Assembly (NCBI GenBank): GCA_003696155.1 | Contig: RFFP01000012.1 | Coordinates: forward strand, 1-64,000 | Length of the DNA: 64,000 nt | Source: Acidobacteriota bacterium | Lineage (GTDB): Bacteria > Aquificota > Aquificia > Aquificales > Aquificaceae | Reading direction: 5' to 3' | Part shown: positions 26,943-35,471 of the stretch, one piece after another | How the letters are laid out: each line of letters opens with the position of its first letter | Position numbering within the stretch: position 1 is the first letter of the stretch | The notes under the pieces: model-generated | Database searches by the model: none | What the model saw: only the letters and a program-made list of their open reading frames with translations | Told to the model about the DNA's origin: nothing | Position numbers and translations under genes: made by a program

Positions 26943-28573
26943 TCCCGATTATCTTTCTTTTTCTCTTTTCCCTCGCTTTTGCATACAACCCTTACATAGA
27001 TTACTTCCTGTGTAGGTATTATCAGGACTCTGCTCCAGTAAAGGCAGAAGCATACTGTCTTAGAGCTCTTGAAAGAGCTCCATCCCCCACCCTTTACGTG
27101 GACGCCATAAGATTGGAGTTAAAATTAAAAAGGTTTGAAAAGGCTCTGGACCTAGCCAACGCATTTAAGAATAGCTATCCAAAACTCCCCGAGCCCTATC
27201 TTACACTGCACAGCGTATACTCCATGAGGAGGGAGTTTGATAAAGCTGCTACTGTTCTTGAGGAGGGTTATTTAAAAAACCCCGACTCTAGAGAGCTCAT
27301 AGCCTTTCTGGCAGAAGAGTATCTAAAAAGGAACAGCACAGAAAAGGCAAAGCCGCTCATAGAGAAGCTTGCCAATATGAACCCAGATAATCCTCTGCCC
27401 CACTTTATGCTGGCTAAGATAGCCCTTCTTGAGGGCAAGCAGGAAGAGGCTATAGTGCACCTTGAGAGGTCTTTAAACATAAAGCCACTTTTTGAGGCGG
27501 GCTTTGTCACACTAGGTGGCATATACGAGCAGAGGGGGGAGTACTCAAAGGCTGAGGGTTTATACAAGGACATTCTAAAACAGGACCCAAACAACAGGGT
27601 AGCTATGGAAAGGCTTGCATACCTGTATACACTTGTTGGAAGGTACGAAGAAGCAAGGGAACTGTATAAAAGGCTTTATCAAACGTACCCGGAGGATAAT
27701 TACCTATATCAGTACAGTATCCTACTCCTAAGGGGTGGTTATACAAAAGAGGCTAGGGAGGTCCTTGAAAAACTGCATCTAAATAACCCAGAGAACATTG
27801 ACATAGCTTACACCTATGCCCTCACACTGGAGGCGGACGGGCATATGGAAAAGGCTCTATCTATATACGAAAACTTACACAAAAGGTTGGGTGACAATCC
27901 AAAGGTCATGGAGAGGTTAGCCAGCATACACATACAGAAAAAGGAATACAAAAAGGCTGAAGAAGTCCTAAAGAGAGCACTATCAGCTGAACCGAACAAC
28001 TACCAACTAAACCTCTTGATGGCAAACCTCATGCATGATATGGGAAGGGACGATCAGTCAGTGCAATATGCGGAAAAGGCAATAGCTTTAGACCCAAGGG
28101 ATTACAGAGGCTACTTTGTAAGGGCAATAGCCTTGGATAGCCTTGGCAAGATAGTATCTGCAGAGGAAAGCCTAAGAAAAGCCATACAGCTGAAACCAGA
28201 GGACCCAGAGCTTTACAACCACCTTGGTTATTCCCTACTTCTTTGGTATGAAGACAAGAGGATTGATGAGGCAGAGGGTTTTATAAAAAAGGCGCTGGAA
28301 AAAGACCCAGAAAACCCAGCTTACATAGATAGCATGGCATGGGTTCTTTATTACAGGGGAAATTACAAGGGGGCTTACGAACTCTTGGAAAAGGCTCTCG
28401 AAAGGGAAAAGGAAGATCCGGTTATCCATGAGCACATGGGGGATGTGCTATCCAAGCTGGGTAGAGAGGAAGAGGCGCAGAGGTATTACAAAAAAGCTTA
28501 TGATCTTCTTCTCTCTGGAAAGAGGGGAGAACCCAACCAAAAGGAGAGGCTCCATAAAAAGCTAAAAAGGTGA
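26939..28573 (+). CDS. Exported tetratricopeptide-repeat protein
   Basis: The 544-aa protein has an N-terminal hydrophobic signal (1-15, ending AFA) and is then built almost entirely of about 13-15 TPR units to residue 525. Repeated A-A-Y/F-L-P spacings such as GEYSKAEGLYKDILKQDPNN show this. The C-terminus is basic. TPR arrays are protein-binding scaffolds; periplasmic ones often assist outer-membrane assembly or polysaccharide export. Coupled starts link it to the Usp gene before and the LptF/G-like gene after. The partner is unknown. Confidence 0.85.
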   Translation: MIPIIFLFLFSLAFAYNPYIDYFLCRYYQDSAPVKAEAYCLRALERAPSPTLYVDAIRLELKLKRFEKALDLANAFKNSYPKLPEPYLTLHSVYSMRREFDKAATVLEEGYLKNPDSRELIAFLAEEYLKRNSTEKAKPLIEKLANMNPDNPLPHFMLAKIALLEGKQEEAIVHLERSLNIKPLFEAGFVTLGGIYEQRGEYSKAEGLYKDILKQDPNNRVAMERLAYLYTLVGRYEEARELYKRLYQTYPEDNYLYQYSILLLRGGYTKEAREVLEKLHLNNPENIDIAYTYALTLEADGHMEKALSIYENLHKRLGDNPKVMERLASIHIQKKEYKKAEEVLKRALSAEPNNYQLNLLMANLMHDMGRDDQSVQYAEKAIALDPRDYRGYFVRAIALDSLGKIVSAEESLRKAIQLKPEDPELYNHLGYSLLLWYEDKRIDEAEGFIKKALEKDPENPAYIDSMAWVLYYRGNYKGAYELLEKALEREKEDPVIHEHMGDVLSKLGREEEAQRYYKKAYDLLLSGKRGEPNQKERLHKKLKR

Positions 28574-29418
28574 TGCTCTTTCTCCGGTTCTCTTGGAGGT
28601 TTATAAGACTTGGATTTTTTATAAGCCTTTTATTTACCTTTCTTCTTTTCATAGTTCAGCTTGTCAGGCTTGACCAGATACTTTTGAGGCTCCCCCTCTA
28701 TGACTCTCTTCCTTTCCTCTTCCTTTGGAACTTTTACTACTTTTCCTACTTTTTACCCACCGCCCTTTTTATATCTTACAGTTTTACCCTCTTTGAGTTT
28801 AAAGAGAGCAGAAAGCTTCACATAGCTCAATCCTTTGGGGTTAGCCCCAAAAATTTCTACATAAGGAGCCTGCTTTACTGTTTGCCCATTATCCTATCTC
28901 TTTTCGTATCATCCCTTTTAGTAAAGGAAGAGGACATAGGCAATCTTAGAAGACAGCTCAGCCTTAAGTACTACACCTTGATGGTTACCTCCGTGCCACC
29001 TGGGACCTTTCATAGCATCGACCAGCTGATCCTTTATGTTGAGAGAAGAGAGGGTAAGTTTTTAGAGGGTGTTTTCTTCAGATACCCTGAAGGTGTGGTA
29101 GTAGCCAGGAGGGCTTTCGTTGAGGGAGAGAGCATAGTTTTTGAAGGTGGGTCTGTGGTGACCTTTAAAGAAGGTAAGACCTACACAACGGAGTTCAAAA
29201 GACATAGGTTAAGCCTTGCAGGAAGTATGGGGAGGGAGAAAAATAAAAATAAATCTACAGCAATAGGAATCTTAAACTCCTCATCTCTCCCTATGCTTCT
29301 TTTCCTTGGTTACCTTATCTCAAAAAGGGTGGAGCATCACCAAAGACTTTACTATACTATCGGCATAGCCTCTGTATTTTATCAAGCCTTCCTGGTGCTC
29401 TTAAAGCAATCCCTTTAG
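28570..29418 (+). CDS. Short LptF/LptG (YjgP/YjgQ)-family permease-like protein
   Basis: The 282-aa membrane protein has helices near 10-32, 45-70, 95-116 and 240-280, with a periplasmic beta-rich domain between. RKLHIAQSFGVSPKNFYIRS matches the cytoplasmic coupling region of LptF/LptG, which pull lipopolysaccharide out of the inner membrane with the ATPase LptB. It is shorter than the usual 350-390 aa and has no LptB or second permease beside it. The start is GTG (28570) or ATG (28573), overlapping the TPR stop. Confidence 0.72.
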   Translation: MMLFLRFSWRFIRLGFFISLLFTFLLFIVQLVRLDQILLRLPLYDSLPFLFLWNFYYFSYFLPTALFISYSFTLFEFKESRKLHIAQSFGVSPKNFYIRSLLYCLPIILSLFVSSLLVKEEDIGNLRRQLSLKYYTLMVTSVPPGTFHSIDQLILYVERREGKFLEGVFFRYPEGVVVARRAFVEGESIVFEGGSVVTFKEGKTYTTEFKRHRLSLAGSMGREKNKNKSTAIGILNSSSLPMLLFLGYLISKRVEHHQRLYYTIGIASVFYQAFLVLLKQSL

Positions 29419-29430
29419 CATGCATTAAGC

Positions 29431-30258
29431 CTACAGTGAAAGAGAAGGAGGAAGCTCCCATAAAGTAGAAGAAGTAACCTTTTGGGGGCTCTGCCCCAAC
29501 CTCTTCACCGTAAGTGTCCTTCTGAGTATGTCCCTATCTCCTTCAATCCTTTCAATTCTAGCAGAGGCAGAGCCTATAACAAACTTCAGCTCCATTCTTA
29601 TAGGTAGGTCTGTGCTCTCATCTATCCAAAGAATCCATTTACCCTTTGGTTTTAGTAGTCCCTTTGTTTCTATATTAGGCTGTACCTCAACCACCCTTGT
29701 GTTGAAGATACCAGCAGGAGTTTTTAAGGTCTCCCTACCAACCACTGCGTAGGGAAGCCAATACTCTCTGTCATCGTAGAACATCTTCACCGTACCCTTG
29801 TCCTTTACGGTACTCTCTCGGTAGAGTATAAGACTCGCTGTGTATGGGTCCACAAAGCCCTTGTAATCGTAGAGCTTTTCCTCCTGTCTTTCTACTTCTT
29901 CTGTCAGCCCCTTGTACTTAACCTCGATTACCCTTATCTTCCCGTTGTTAAAGATATACTCTTGGTACCTTTTAAACTCCCCTTCCTCTTGATAGTATAC
30001 AAAATGCTTCGGCTCAAGGAGCTTAAGATCTATTTTGGCACTCCCTCTGTTGTAAACCCTTTTCACAAGCTTACCTATGTTTATGGTCCTCACCCAGCTC
30101 TCTGTGTGGAGAATTTCTCTCTCTTCCCTATAGTTTATGCAAGTTTCAGCTACTGGCATGAAGAAAAGATATGCCCTGTAGCATGCCTTTAGCTCGCCGG
30201 CTTTAGATAAAAGCACGTATGTTAGAAGGATTGTAAGGACCTTAATTGCTCTACCCAA
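29431..30258 (-). CDS. DUF3108 domain protein, exported
   Basis: The 275-aa protein has a signal sequence (about 1-20) and a beta-rich body. The pattern DPYTASLILYRE, then YWLPYAVVGRETLKTPAGIF, VQPN and WIDESTDLPIRMELK, is typical of DUF3108, a periplasmic/outer-membrane-associated domain of unknown function. It overlaps the small TPR gene by 37 bp and is the last gene of the PDO-TPR-DUF3108 operon. Confidence 0.8.
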   Translation of the reverse strand: MGRAIKVLTILLTYVLLSKAGELKACYRAYLFFMPVAETCINYREEREILHTESWVRTINIGKLVKRVYNRGSAKIDLKLLEPKHFVYYQEEGEFKRYQEYIFNNGKIRVIEVKYKGLTEEVERQEEKLYDYKGFVDPYTASLILYRESTVKDKGTVKMFYDDREYWLPYAVVGRETLKTPAGIFNTRVVEVQPNIETKGLLKPKGKWILWIDESTDLPIRMELKFVIGSASARIERIEGDRDILRRTLTVKRLGQSPQKVTSSTLWELPPSLSL

Positions 30259-30545
30259 GACCTAAACTCCTCCGCCATAGAGGGATGGTTATACTTAATC
30301 GCCTTTTGAATACCCTCCTCCAAAACCCTTATAGCCTTTTCATAATCCCCGAGCTCTTCGTAGCACTTGGCTAAGGTTCTATAGCCAGCGCCCTCATCTT
30401 CTTTAAGGGAGAGATAGGTTTCCATATGCTTTATGGTGTTTTCATAATCTCCAAGCTTGTAGTATTCGAGGGCTAGGGAGTAATGAACCATTGGATTGTT
30501 CGGAGATTTCTCAAGTAGACCTTTAAAGTATTCAAGCCTATCCAT
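30222..30545 (-). CDS. Small TPR protein
   Basis: The 107-aa cytoplasmic protein consists of about two to three TPR units. The first is VHYSLALEYYKLGDYENTIKHM and the second YRTLAKCYEELGDYEKAIRVLE. It has no signal peptide. It overlaps PDO by 8 bp and DUF3108 by 37 bp, so it should be made with both. Probably an adaptor; no function can be named. Confidence 0.8.
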   Translation of the reverse strand: MDRLEYFKGLLEKSPNNPMVHYSLALEYYKLGDYENTIKHMETYLSLKEDEGAGYRTLAKCYEELGDYEKAIRVLEEGIQKAIKYNHPSMAEEFRSWVEQLRSLQSF

Positions 30546-31206
30546 TTTCCTTCCTCATCTTCTCGTATGCAGATATCACATAGCCTAAGAAGTTGTTCTC
30601 CGGTTGTGCACCAACAAACTCAGCTACACCCCTGTTTATAACTATCTTAGGCACGCCTACCACTTGGAACTGCTGTGCAAGGTCCATGTTCTCGCTGGCA
30701 TCAACTATGAGAGCTTTTATATAGTCGCTTGCTATGGCAAAGTTCATGGCCGTTATTGCAGCGGCAGGGCAATAACCACAAGAGGTGGTTACAAAGACCA
30801 TTATCTCTATAGGTAGGTCTATGGACTTTAACATTTCTACTGTCTTTTCAGAAAGCTTTGGCTCTCTCTTAGAGACTTGCACCACACCCTGGACAAGGGT
30901 AGTAAATTCTAGTCCAGCGGGAAGTCCTATGTAACGAATGCCATAGTCCCTATCCCCCTCTATAACTATGGTAGGCACCCTTTCTACACCATAAGAGCTG
31001 GCCACCTCCCTGTCTATAATAGGGGAGTATATATCTAGCTTTATCTTGTCAGGTTCCACTTCAGCCAGCTCCTTCAGTAGGTCCTCCGCTATCTGGCAGG
31101 TTTCACATCCTATTGCTTGAGAGAAGAGCTTTAGCCTTACTGGTTGAACAAGCTCCTTGGAAAATATGTCCTTAAGCTGTGTTCTCACATCAAGGTTTAA
31201 AAGCAT
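30538..31206 (-). CDS. Glutaredoxin-like protein disulfide oxidoreductase (PDO)
   Basis: The 222-aa protein has two thioredoxin folds, with active sites GCETCQ (about C34/C37) and SCGYCP (about C143/C146). It also carries the two cis-proline strands RVPTIVI and GVPKIVI. Such PDOs are found in hyperthermophilic archaea and Aquificales, where they form and shuffle intracellular disulfides that stabilise proteins. It has an AAGGAGGA ribosome-binding site and a TATAAT (31228-31233) close to the divergent SDR promoter. Confidence 0.93.
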   Translation of the reverse strand: MLLNLDVRTQLKDIFSKELVQPVRLKLFSQAIGCETCQIAEDLLKELAEVEPDKIKLDIYSPIIDREVASSYGVERVPTIVIEGDRDYGIRYIGLPAGLEFTTLVQGVVQVSKREPKLSEKTVEMLKSIDLPIEIMVFVTTSCGYCPAAAITAMNFAIASDYIKALIVDASENMDLAQQFQVVGVPKIVINRGVAEFVGAQPENNFLGYVISAYEKMRKENG

Positions 31207-31227
31207 AGGTTCCTCCTTAAGGGCTTA

Positions 31228-31242
31228 ATTATATTCTAAAAT
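31228..31242. promoter_or_regulatory. Divergent -10 boxes for PDO and the SDR gene
   Basis: Minus-strand TATAAT (31228-31233) serves PDO and plus-strand TAAAAT (31237-31242) serves the SDR gene at 31253. PDO has a Shine-Dalgarno sequence; the SDR gene has none and only 10 nt between its -10 box and the ATG. Confidence 0.45.
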
Positions 31243-31252
31243 ATAAGCCGCC

Positions 31253-31939
31253 ATGAGTAAAAGAGCTATCGTAACAGGTGGTAGCAAGGGCATAGGAAGG
31301 GCTATAGTGGAGAGGCTGTTGAGGGATGGCTGGAGCGTATGCACATGTTCTAGAAGTGAAGAAGGCCTCAGGCTTATGTGGGAAGAGCTCGAAAGACCGG
31401 GAAACCTCTTCTATAGAGCTTGTAATGTGGAAGATAAAAGGTCTGCCAGGGAATTTGTAAACTTCTGCGTTGAAAAGCTTGGGAAGATTGACCTACTTGT
31501 AAACAATGCAGCTATGCTTGGAGAGAGAAAACCAATAGAAGACTACACAGAAGAGGTATGGGATGAGGTTATAAGAGTTAACATTAACGGCCTTTTCTAC
31601 ATAACCAAATATGCACTCCCTTATGTGGAAAGGGGTGGCGTTATAGTGAACATGTCCTCGGGTGCTGGGAAAAGGCCCGCACCTTACTGGGGAGCTTATG
31701 CTGTTTCCAAGTTCGGTGTAGAGGGATTTAGCATGCTTCTTGCGGAGGAGCTAAGGAGAAAAGACATAAGAGTTTACGCGCTAAATCCTGGTGCTACAAG
31801 GACAAGAATGAGAGCGCAAGCTTACCCACAAGAGGATCCAACCAAGCTAAAACCCGCATATTTGGTAGCTGACTTTCTAATAAAACTTATAAACTCAAAC
31901 ACACCGAGCGGTTCTTCTGTAGATTATAATAGCATTTAG
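31253..31939 (+). CDS. Short-chain dehydrogenase/reductase
   Basis: The 228-aa NAD(P)-dependent oxidoreductase has the cofactor loop TGGSKGIGRAI, the NNAA motif, catalytic Ser in MSSGAG and the YAVSK catalytic pair, followed by NPGATRTRM. These assign the classical SDR family, but the substrate cannot be told from sequence. Its stop is immediately followed, with no gap, by the ATG of the GGDEF-EAL gene. Confidence 0.9.
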   Translation: MSKRAIVTGGSKGIGRAIVERLLRDGWSVCTCSRSEEGLRLMWEELERPGNLFYRACNVEDKRSAREFVNFCVEKLGKIDLLVNNAAMLGERKPIEDYTEEVWDEVIRVNINGLFYITKYALPYVERGGVIVNMSSGAGKRPAPYWGAYAVSKFGVEGFSMLLAEELRRKDIRVYALNPGATRTRMRAQAYPQEDPTKLKPAYLVADFLIKLINSNTPSGSSVDYNSI

Positions 31940-34891
31940 ATGTACAGGAACATAGGTTTACTCCTTCTCTTTGGGGGGGCTCTGGGGGTTTTGCTTTCTT
32001 ATATTTACAGGGATCTTCTTGTGCTTGATAAAACAAGCTTTGCCTTTTGGATAGCTACCCTTAGAATAGGCTCGTTTGCCCTTTTGACCTTTCTAACCGT
32101 GTCTATTTTCTCTCTAGGTTCAAGATTGGTGCCTAAGAGGCTGTATATCCTCGCTCTCCTTCTTATACCCGCTCTCATACCTGATCTATTTCACATACTT
32201 TCCTTCGTGTTTTTCCCAGACTTTATAACAAAGAACACAAGGGACAAGGTTGCATATTTGTTTTTACTATCAAGAAGCTTTTTATTACTAGCCTTCTTTA
32301 TATCTGTTTTTTATAGGGAATCTTTCTTTAAGGAGAGGCTATTAACCCTTGCCTGCAAACTGCTATCCTTGTTGTCACTGGTTCTATCCCTGGGCATAGT
32401 GTTTTTCTATCATAAGCTGCCTAAGCTCTTTGTTGAGGGATATGGCACACCTTGGCATAGGGATTTCTTCGAATACTTTAGCTCAGCCCTTATGCTGTAC
32501 CTTGCTTACCGCGCAGGCAAATACAACCTGATGGGAGAAAAGGCCTCTTGGCTTATGGTGTCTGCCTTTGGCTTGCTTGCCCTCTCCTCAATTAGCCTAG
32601 CCCTCTATGAGAACTTCTTTGATTTTCAAATTGTGCTCTCCTCAGCTTACAGGCTTGCTGCCTACAGCCTCATAGTGTTCTCTGTTTTGTACCTGTTTGT
32701 AAGAGAGGAAAACCTTGGAGTTATAGACGCATCTAGGGATATTCTAATCGCCCTTATAAGAACAAAACCCAGCTGGGAAGAAGGCGTGATTTATATGCCC
32801 CTTCGTATAAACACCTCTTATGTAAGCTCTATGTATCTCTATGAACTTGATAGCTATAGACTGATTGCGCAGGTTTACTTTGATGAAAAAGAAGAGCCAC
32901 CAAAGCTGGATATAAGGTACAAAGCCAAGCTTGCCAAAGAGCTCGTCGGTCAGTTCTTTGACAGGGATTACCATTACCTTATACAAGAAAATTATCTGTT
33001 GGTTACACGTTTAAGGACTGGCAATCTTGAAAATCCGCTTGTAAAGCTACACATACTTAACTTAGCGAGGCTAGTCTTAGGATACTTACTTAACTGGATA
33101 TACTTTGATAGGATCGTAAACGAGAAGTCAAGGGAACTACAGAGACTTTATCTATTGCTTGAAACATCTGAGTACGCAACCCAGGCTTATAACAATATAG
33201 ATACCTTCTCAAAACAGGTGCTTGAAAGGCTCGATCAAACGCTCCACATGGATGGAAGCCTTTTCTACATTTGGAACAAAAATGCAGACCTACCCGAAAG
33301 GGTGGTTTTCTCAACAAACTTTCTTAAAAACTTTCCAGAAGAGAACATTTATAAGTATGCTCATGAGTTAATAGAAGATAGGGACACTTACGGCATAAGG
33401 GGCAGAAGTATGTTCTGCAAGTTTGAAAGCAGCTCCTATCAGGCTGGCGTAATTGGTTTTAGAAAGGAAAAGGACTTTGATAAAGAAGAGCTTCTATTTT
33501 TAAAGACGGTAAGCAATCAGCTTTTCCACGTTATTAGACTAATGAAGATAATAGAGGACCTTGAAAAAGCTCAGGAGAGCGTAAAATTTCTCTCCGAATA
33601 CGACCCTTTAACCATGCTTTACAACAGGAGGACCTTCGAGGAGGCTCTTGCAGAGGAGATAGATAGAGCTGATAGGTTTGGAGAACAACTATGCATACTT
33701 TTTATAGACGTAGACAACTTTAAAGTTATAAACGACACCTATGGCCACCACATTGGAGATATGGTCTTAAAGAGTGTGGCACAGAGGCTAAAAAATAGTA
33801 TAAGGCATCTTGATACAGCTGGAAGGCTCGGTGGTGATGAGTTTGGTGTAATAGCGCCTAAGGTAGGCAAAAATCTGGCCCTCTATATAGCGGAAAGGCT
33901 CAAAAGAAGCGTGGAGGATAATCCTGTAAACCTTGGGGAGTACCGCATACCGGTCAGTGTAAGCGTAGGGGCTATATGTTATCCTGAAGACACAGGCTCC
34001 AAAGAAGACATACTCTTTCTTGGGGAGGCTCTTATCCTTATGGCAAAGAGGGAGGGAAAGGGGAAAATAAAACTTCTGGAACAAGAAGTTAAGGAGTTTT
34101 ACTCCTCAATAAGAAAGTTAGAAAAGGATATTATGGAGGCTATAGATAAGAGAAACGTGGAAGTGCACCTGCAGGAGATTGTGGATTTAGCAAGTGGGGA
34201 GCTTTTAGCTTTTGAGGCTTTGATGAGGCTAAGGGTGAATGACGAGATAATTCCACCATATATGTTTATCGAATTGGCAGAGGAGTTTGGCGTTATCAAG
34301 AAGCTTGACCTTGCGCTGATTGAAAAGCTGATGTCCCTTTTAAGGCATCCAGACAGTTCCTTCTGTGCTTTTATAAACCTATCGCCCCTTGATATAGATG
34401 AGTCCTTTGTTAGAGATGTAAGGGCTATCGTGGGAAGCTTTGGCATTGACCCATCGAGGATAGTCTTTGAGCTAACAGAAAGAAAGGCTATAGAGGATAT
34501 AAACAGGGTTATAAACTTTGTTAAGGAGCTAAAGAATGCCGGCTTTAGGTTTGCCATAGATGACTTTGGCTCTGGATATTCCTCCTTCTTATATCTTAAG
34601 TACATACCCGTTGACTTTCTAAAGATTGAGGGAGAATTTATAAAAAGTATAAAAAGATCCGAGGTTGACCGAGCCTTTGTGAAGAGCATGGTGGAGATTG
34701 CAAAAACTCTCAACATAAAAACCATTGCAGAGTTTGTGGAAGATGTAGAGATAGTGGACATGCTTATGAAGATAGGTGTGGATTACGCCCAGGGCTACTA
34801 CATAGGCAAACCAGAACCCGCTGAGGAAAAGCTCAGACGCTTTTTCTCCAGAGGAGAAAGCCAAGAGCCTGAAGGGAAGCATTCACAATAA
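31940..34891 (+). CDS. Membrane GGDEF-EAL cyclic-di-GMP protein
   Basis: The 983-aa protein has about eight N-terminal membrane helices (1-255, a possible 7TM-type sensor), a GAF-like region (about 410-540), a GGDEF domain and a C-terminal EAL domain. GGDEF is intact at 631-635, with an RxxD product-inhibition site (RHLD) just before. EAL is intact at 759-761, with downstream DDFGSGYSS. Both cyclase and phosphodiesterase activities are therefore possible. It overlaps the convergent DUF1461 gene by 59 bp. Confidence 0.93.
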   Translation: MYRNIGLLLLFGGALGVLLSYIYRDLLVLDKTSFAFWIATLRIGSFALLTFLTVSIFSLGSRLVPKRLYILALLLIPALIPDLFHILSFVFFPDFITKNTRDKVAYLFLLSRSFLLLAFFISVFYRESFFKERLLTLACKLLSLLSLVLSLGIVFFYHKLPKLFVEGYGTPWHRDFFEYFSSALMLYLAYRAGKYNLMGEKASWLMVSAFGLLALSSISLALYENFFDFQIVLSSAYRLAAYSLIVFSVLYLFVREENLGVIDASRDILIALIRTKPSWEEGVIYMPLRINTSYVSSMYLYELDSYRLIAQVYFDEKEEPPKLDIRYKAKLAKELVGQFFDRDYHYLIQENYLLVTRLRTGNLENPLVKLHILNLARLVLGYLLNWIYFDRIVNEKSRELQRLYLLLETSEYATQAYNNIDTFSKQVLERLDQTLHMDGSLFYIWNKNADLPERVVFSTNFLKNFPEENIYKYAHELIEDRDTYGIRGRSMFCKFESSSYQAGVIGFRKEKDFDKEELLFLKTVSNQLFHVIRLMKIIEDLEKAQESVKFLSEYDPLTMLYNRRTFEEALAEEIDRADRFGEQLCILFIDVDNFKVINDTYGHHIGDMVLKSVAQRLKNSIRHLDTAGRLGGDEFGVIAPKVGKNLALYIAERLKRSVEDNPVNLGEYRIPVSVSVGAICYPEDTGSKEDILFLGEALILMAKREGKGKIKLLEQEVKEFYSSIRKLEKDIMEAIDKRNVEVHLQEIVDLASGELLAFEALMRLRVNDEIIPPYMFIELAEEFGVIKKLDLALIEKLMSLLRHPDSSFCAFINLSPLDIDESFVRDVRAIVGSFGIDPSRIVFELTERKAIEDINRVINFVKELKNAGFRFAIDDFGSGYSSFLYLKYIPVDFLKIEGEFIKSIKRSEVDRAFVKSMVEIAKTLNIKTIAEFVEDVEIVDMLMKIGVDYAQGYYIGKPEPAEEKLRRFFSRGESQEPEGKHSQ

Positions 34892-35453
34892 ACACCCCCA
34901 AAGCCGTATAAACAGTTGCCCAAAACCAGAAGTCCATAGGATAAACCCTTAGAAGCATATCCTCCTCTCTAAACCTCCAGGAATAGGGGTCAAAAAATAG
35001 GTTGTGGAAGGCTTCAAATATCCACTCGTAGCTAACAATAGAAGCAAAAAGCACGAACAGGGCAAAGCCTTCAAGAAGAAGACCGCCAGATATAAGAACC
35101 ATGCCCCTTTCCTTCCAACCCCTTAGCCTAAGGAAAATAAAGAACCAAAAGGGTAAGGCTATGTATAGAAAGGTGAAGAACAGGGAAAGAAGGCTTTTCA
35201 CATCTTCCATGTGTTTTATCTCCCTCTGATTGAAGAGACCGCTTTGAACAAATTCCCTCATACCCTCCTCAGAAAGCACAGACCTAAGTCCAAGCTTTGC
35301 TATACTTAGCCTTACCTCATAGGACATTGGGTCGGGTGGAAGTTCAATCCTTGAATATAGAAATTCCACAAAAGGCTCGCTAAAGGCGAGCCTTATAGAA
35401 AGAATGACCAATAAAGAAGGGTAAAGAAGTGAGAGGAGAACCCTTTTCCACAT
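34833..35453 (-). CDS. DUF1461 (TIGR01906-type) integral membrane protein
   Basis: The 206-aa protein has four or five membrane helices (about 6-24, 88-112, 120-142, 172-195). The segment EAFHNLFFDPYSWRF, followed by LRVYPMDFWF, is the DUF1461/TIGR01906 signature. The function is unknown. It lies 18 bp downstream of the cytochrome gene on the same strand, with no clear ribosome-binding site, so it may be poorly translated or coupled. Confidence 0.78.
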   Translation of the reverse strand: MWKRVLLSLLYPSLLVILSIRLAFSEPFVEFLYSRIELPPDPMSYEVRLSIAKLGLRSVLSEEGMREFVQSGLFNQREIKHMEDVKSLLSLFFTFLYIALPFWFFIFLRLRGWKERGMVLISGGLLLEGFALFVLFASIVSYEWIFEAFHNLFFDPYSWRFREEDMLLRVYPMDFWFWATVYTALGVFIVNASLQALGFLLWRKSV

Positions 35454-35471
35454 ATAGAGAGTTTACCACTT

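Noticed and set aside
34099-34761. 220-aa minus-strand frame opposite the EAL domain
   Set aside because: It is a Ser/Thr-rich shadow of a strongly coding plus strand, with no ribosome-binding site or recognisable domain.
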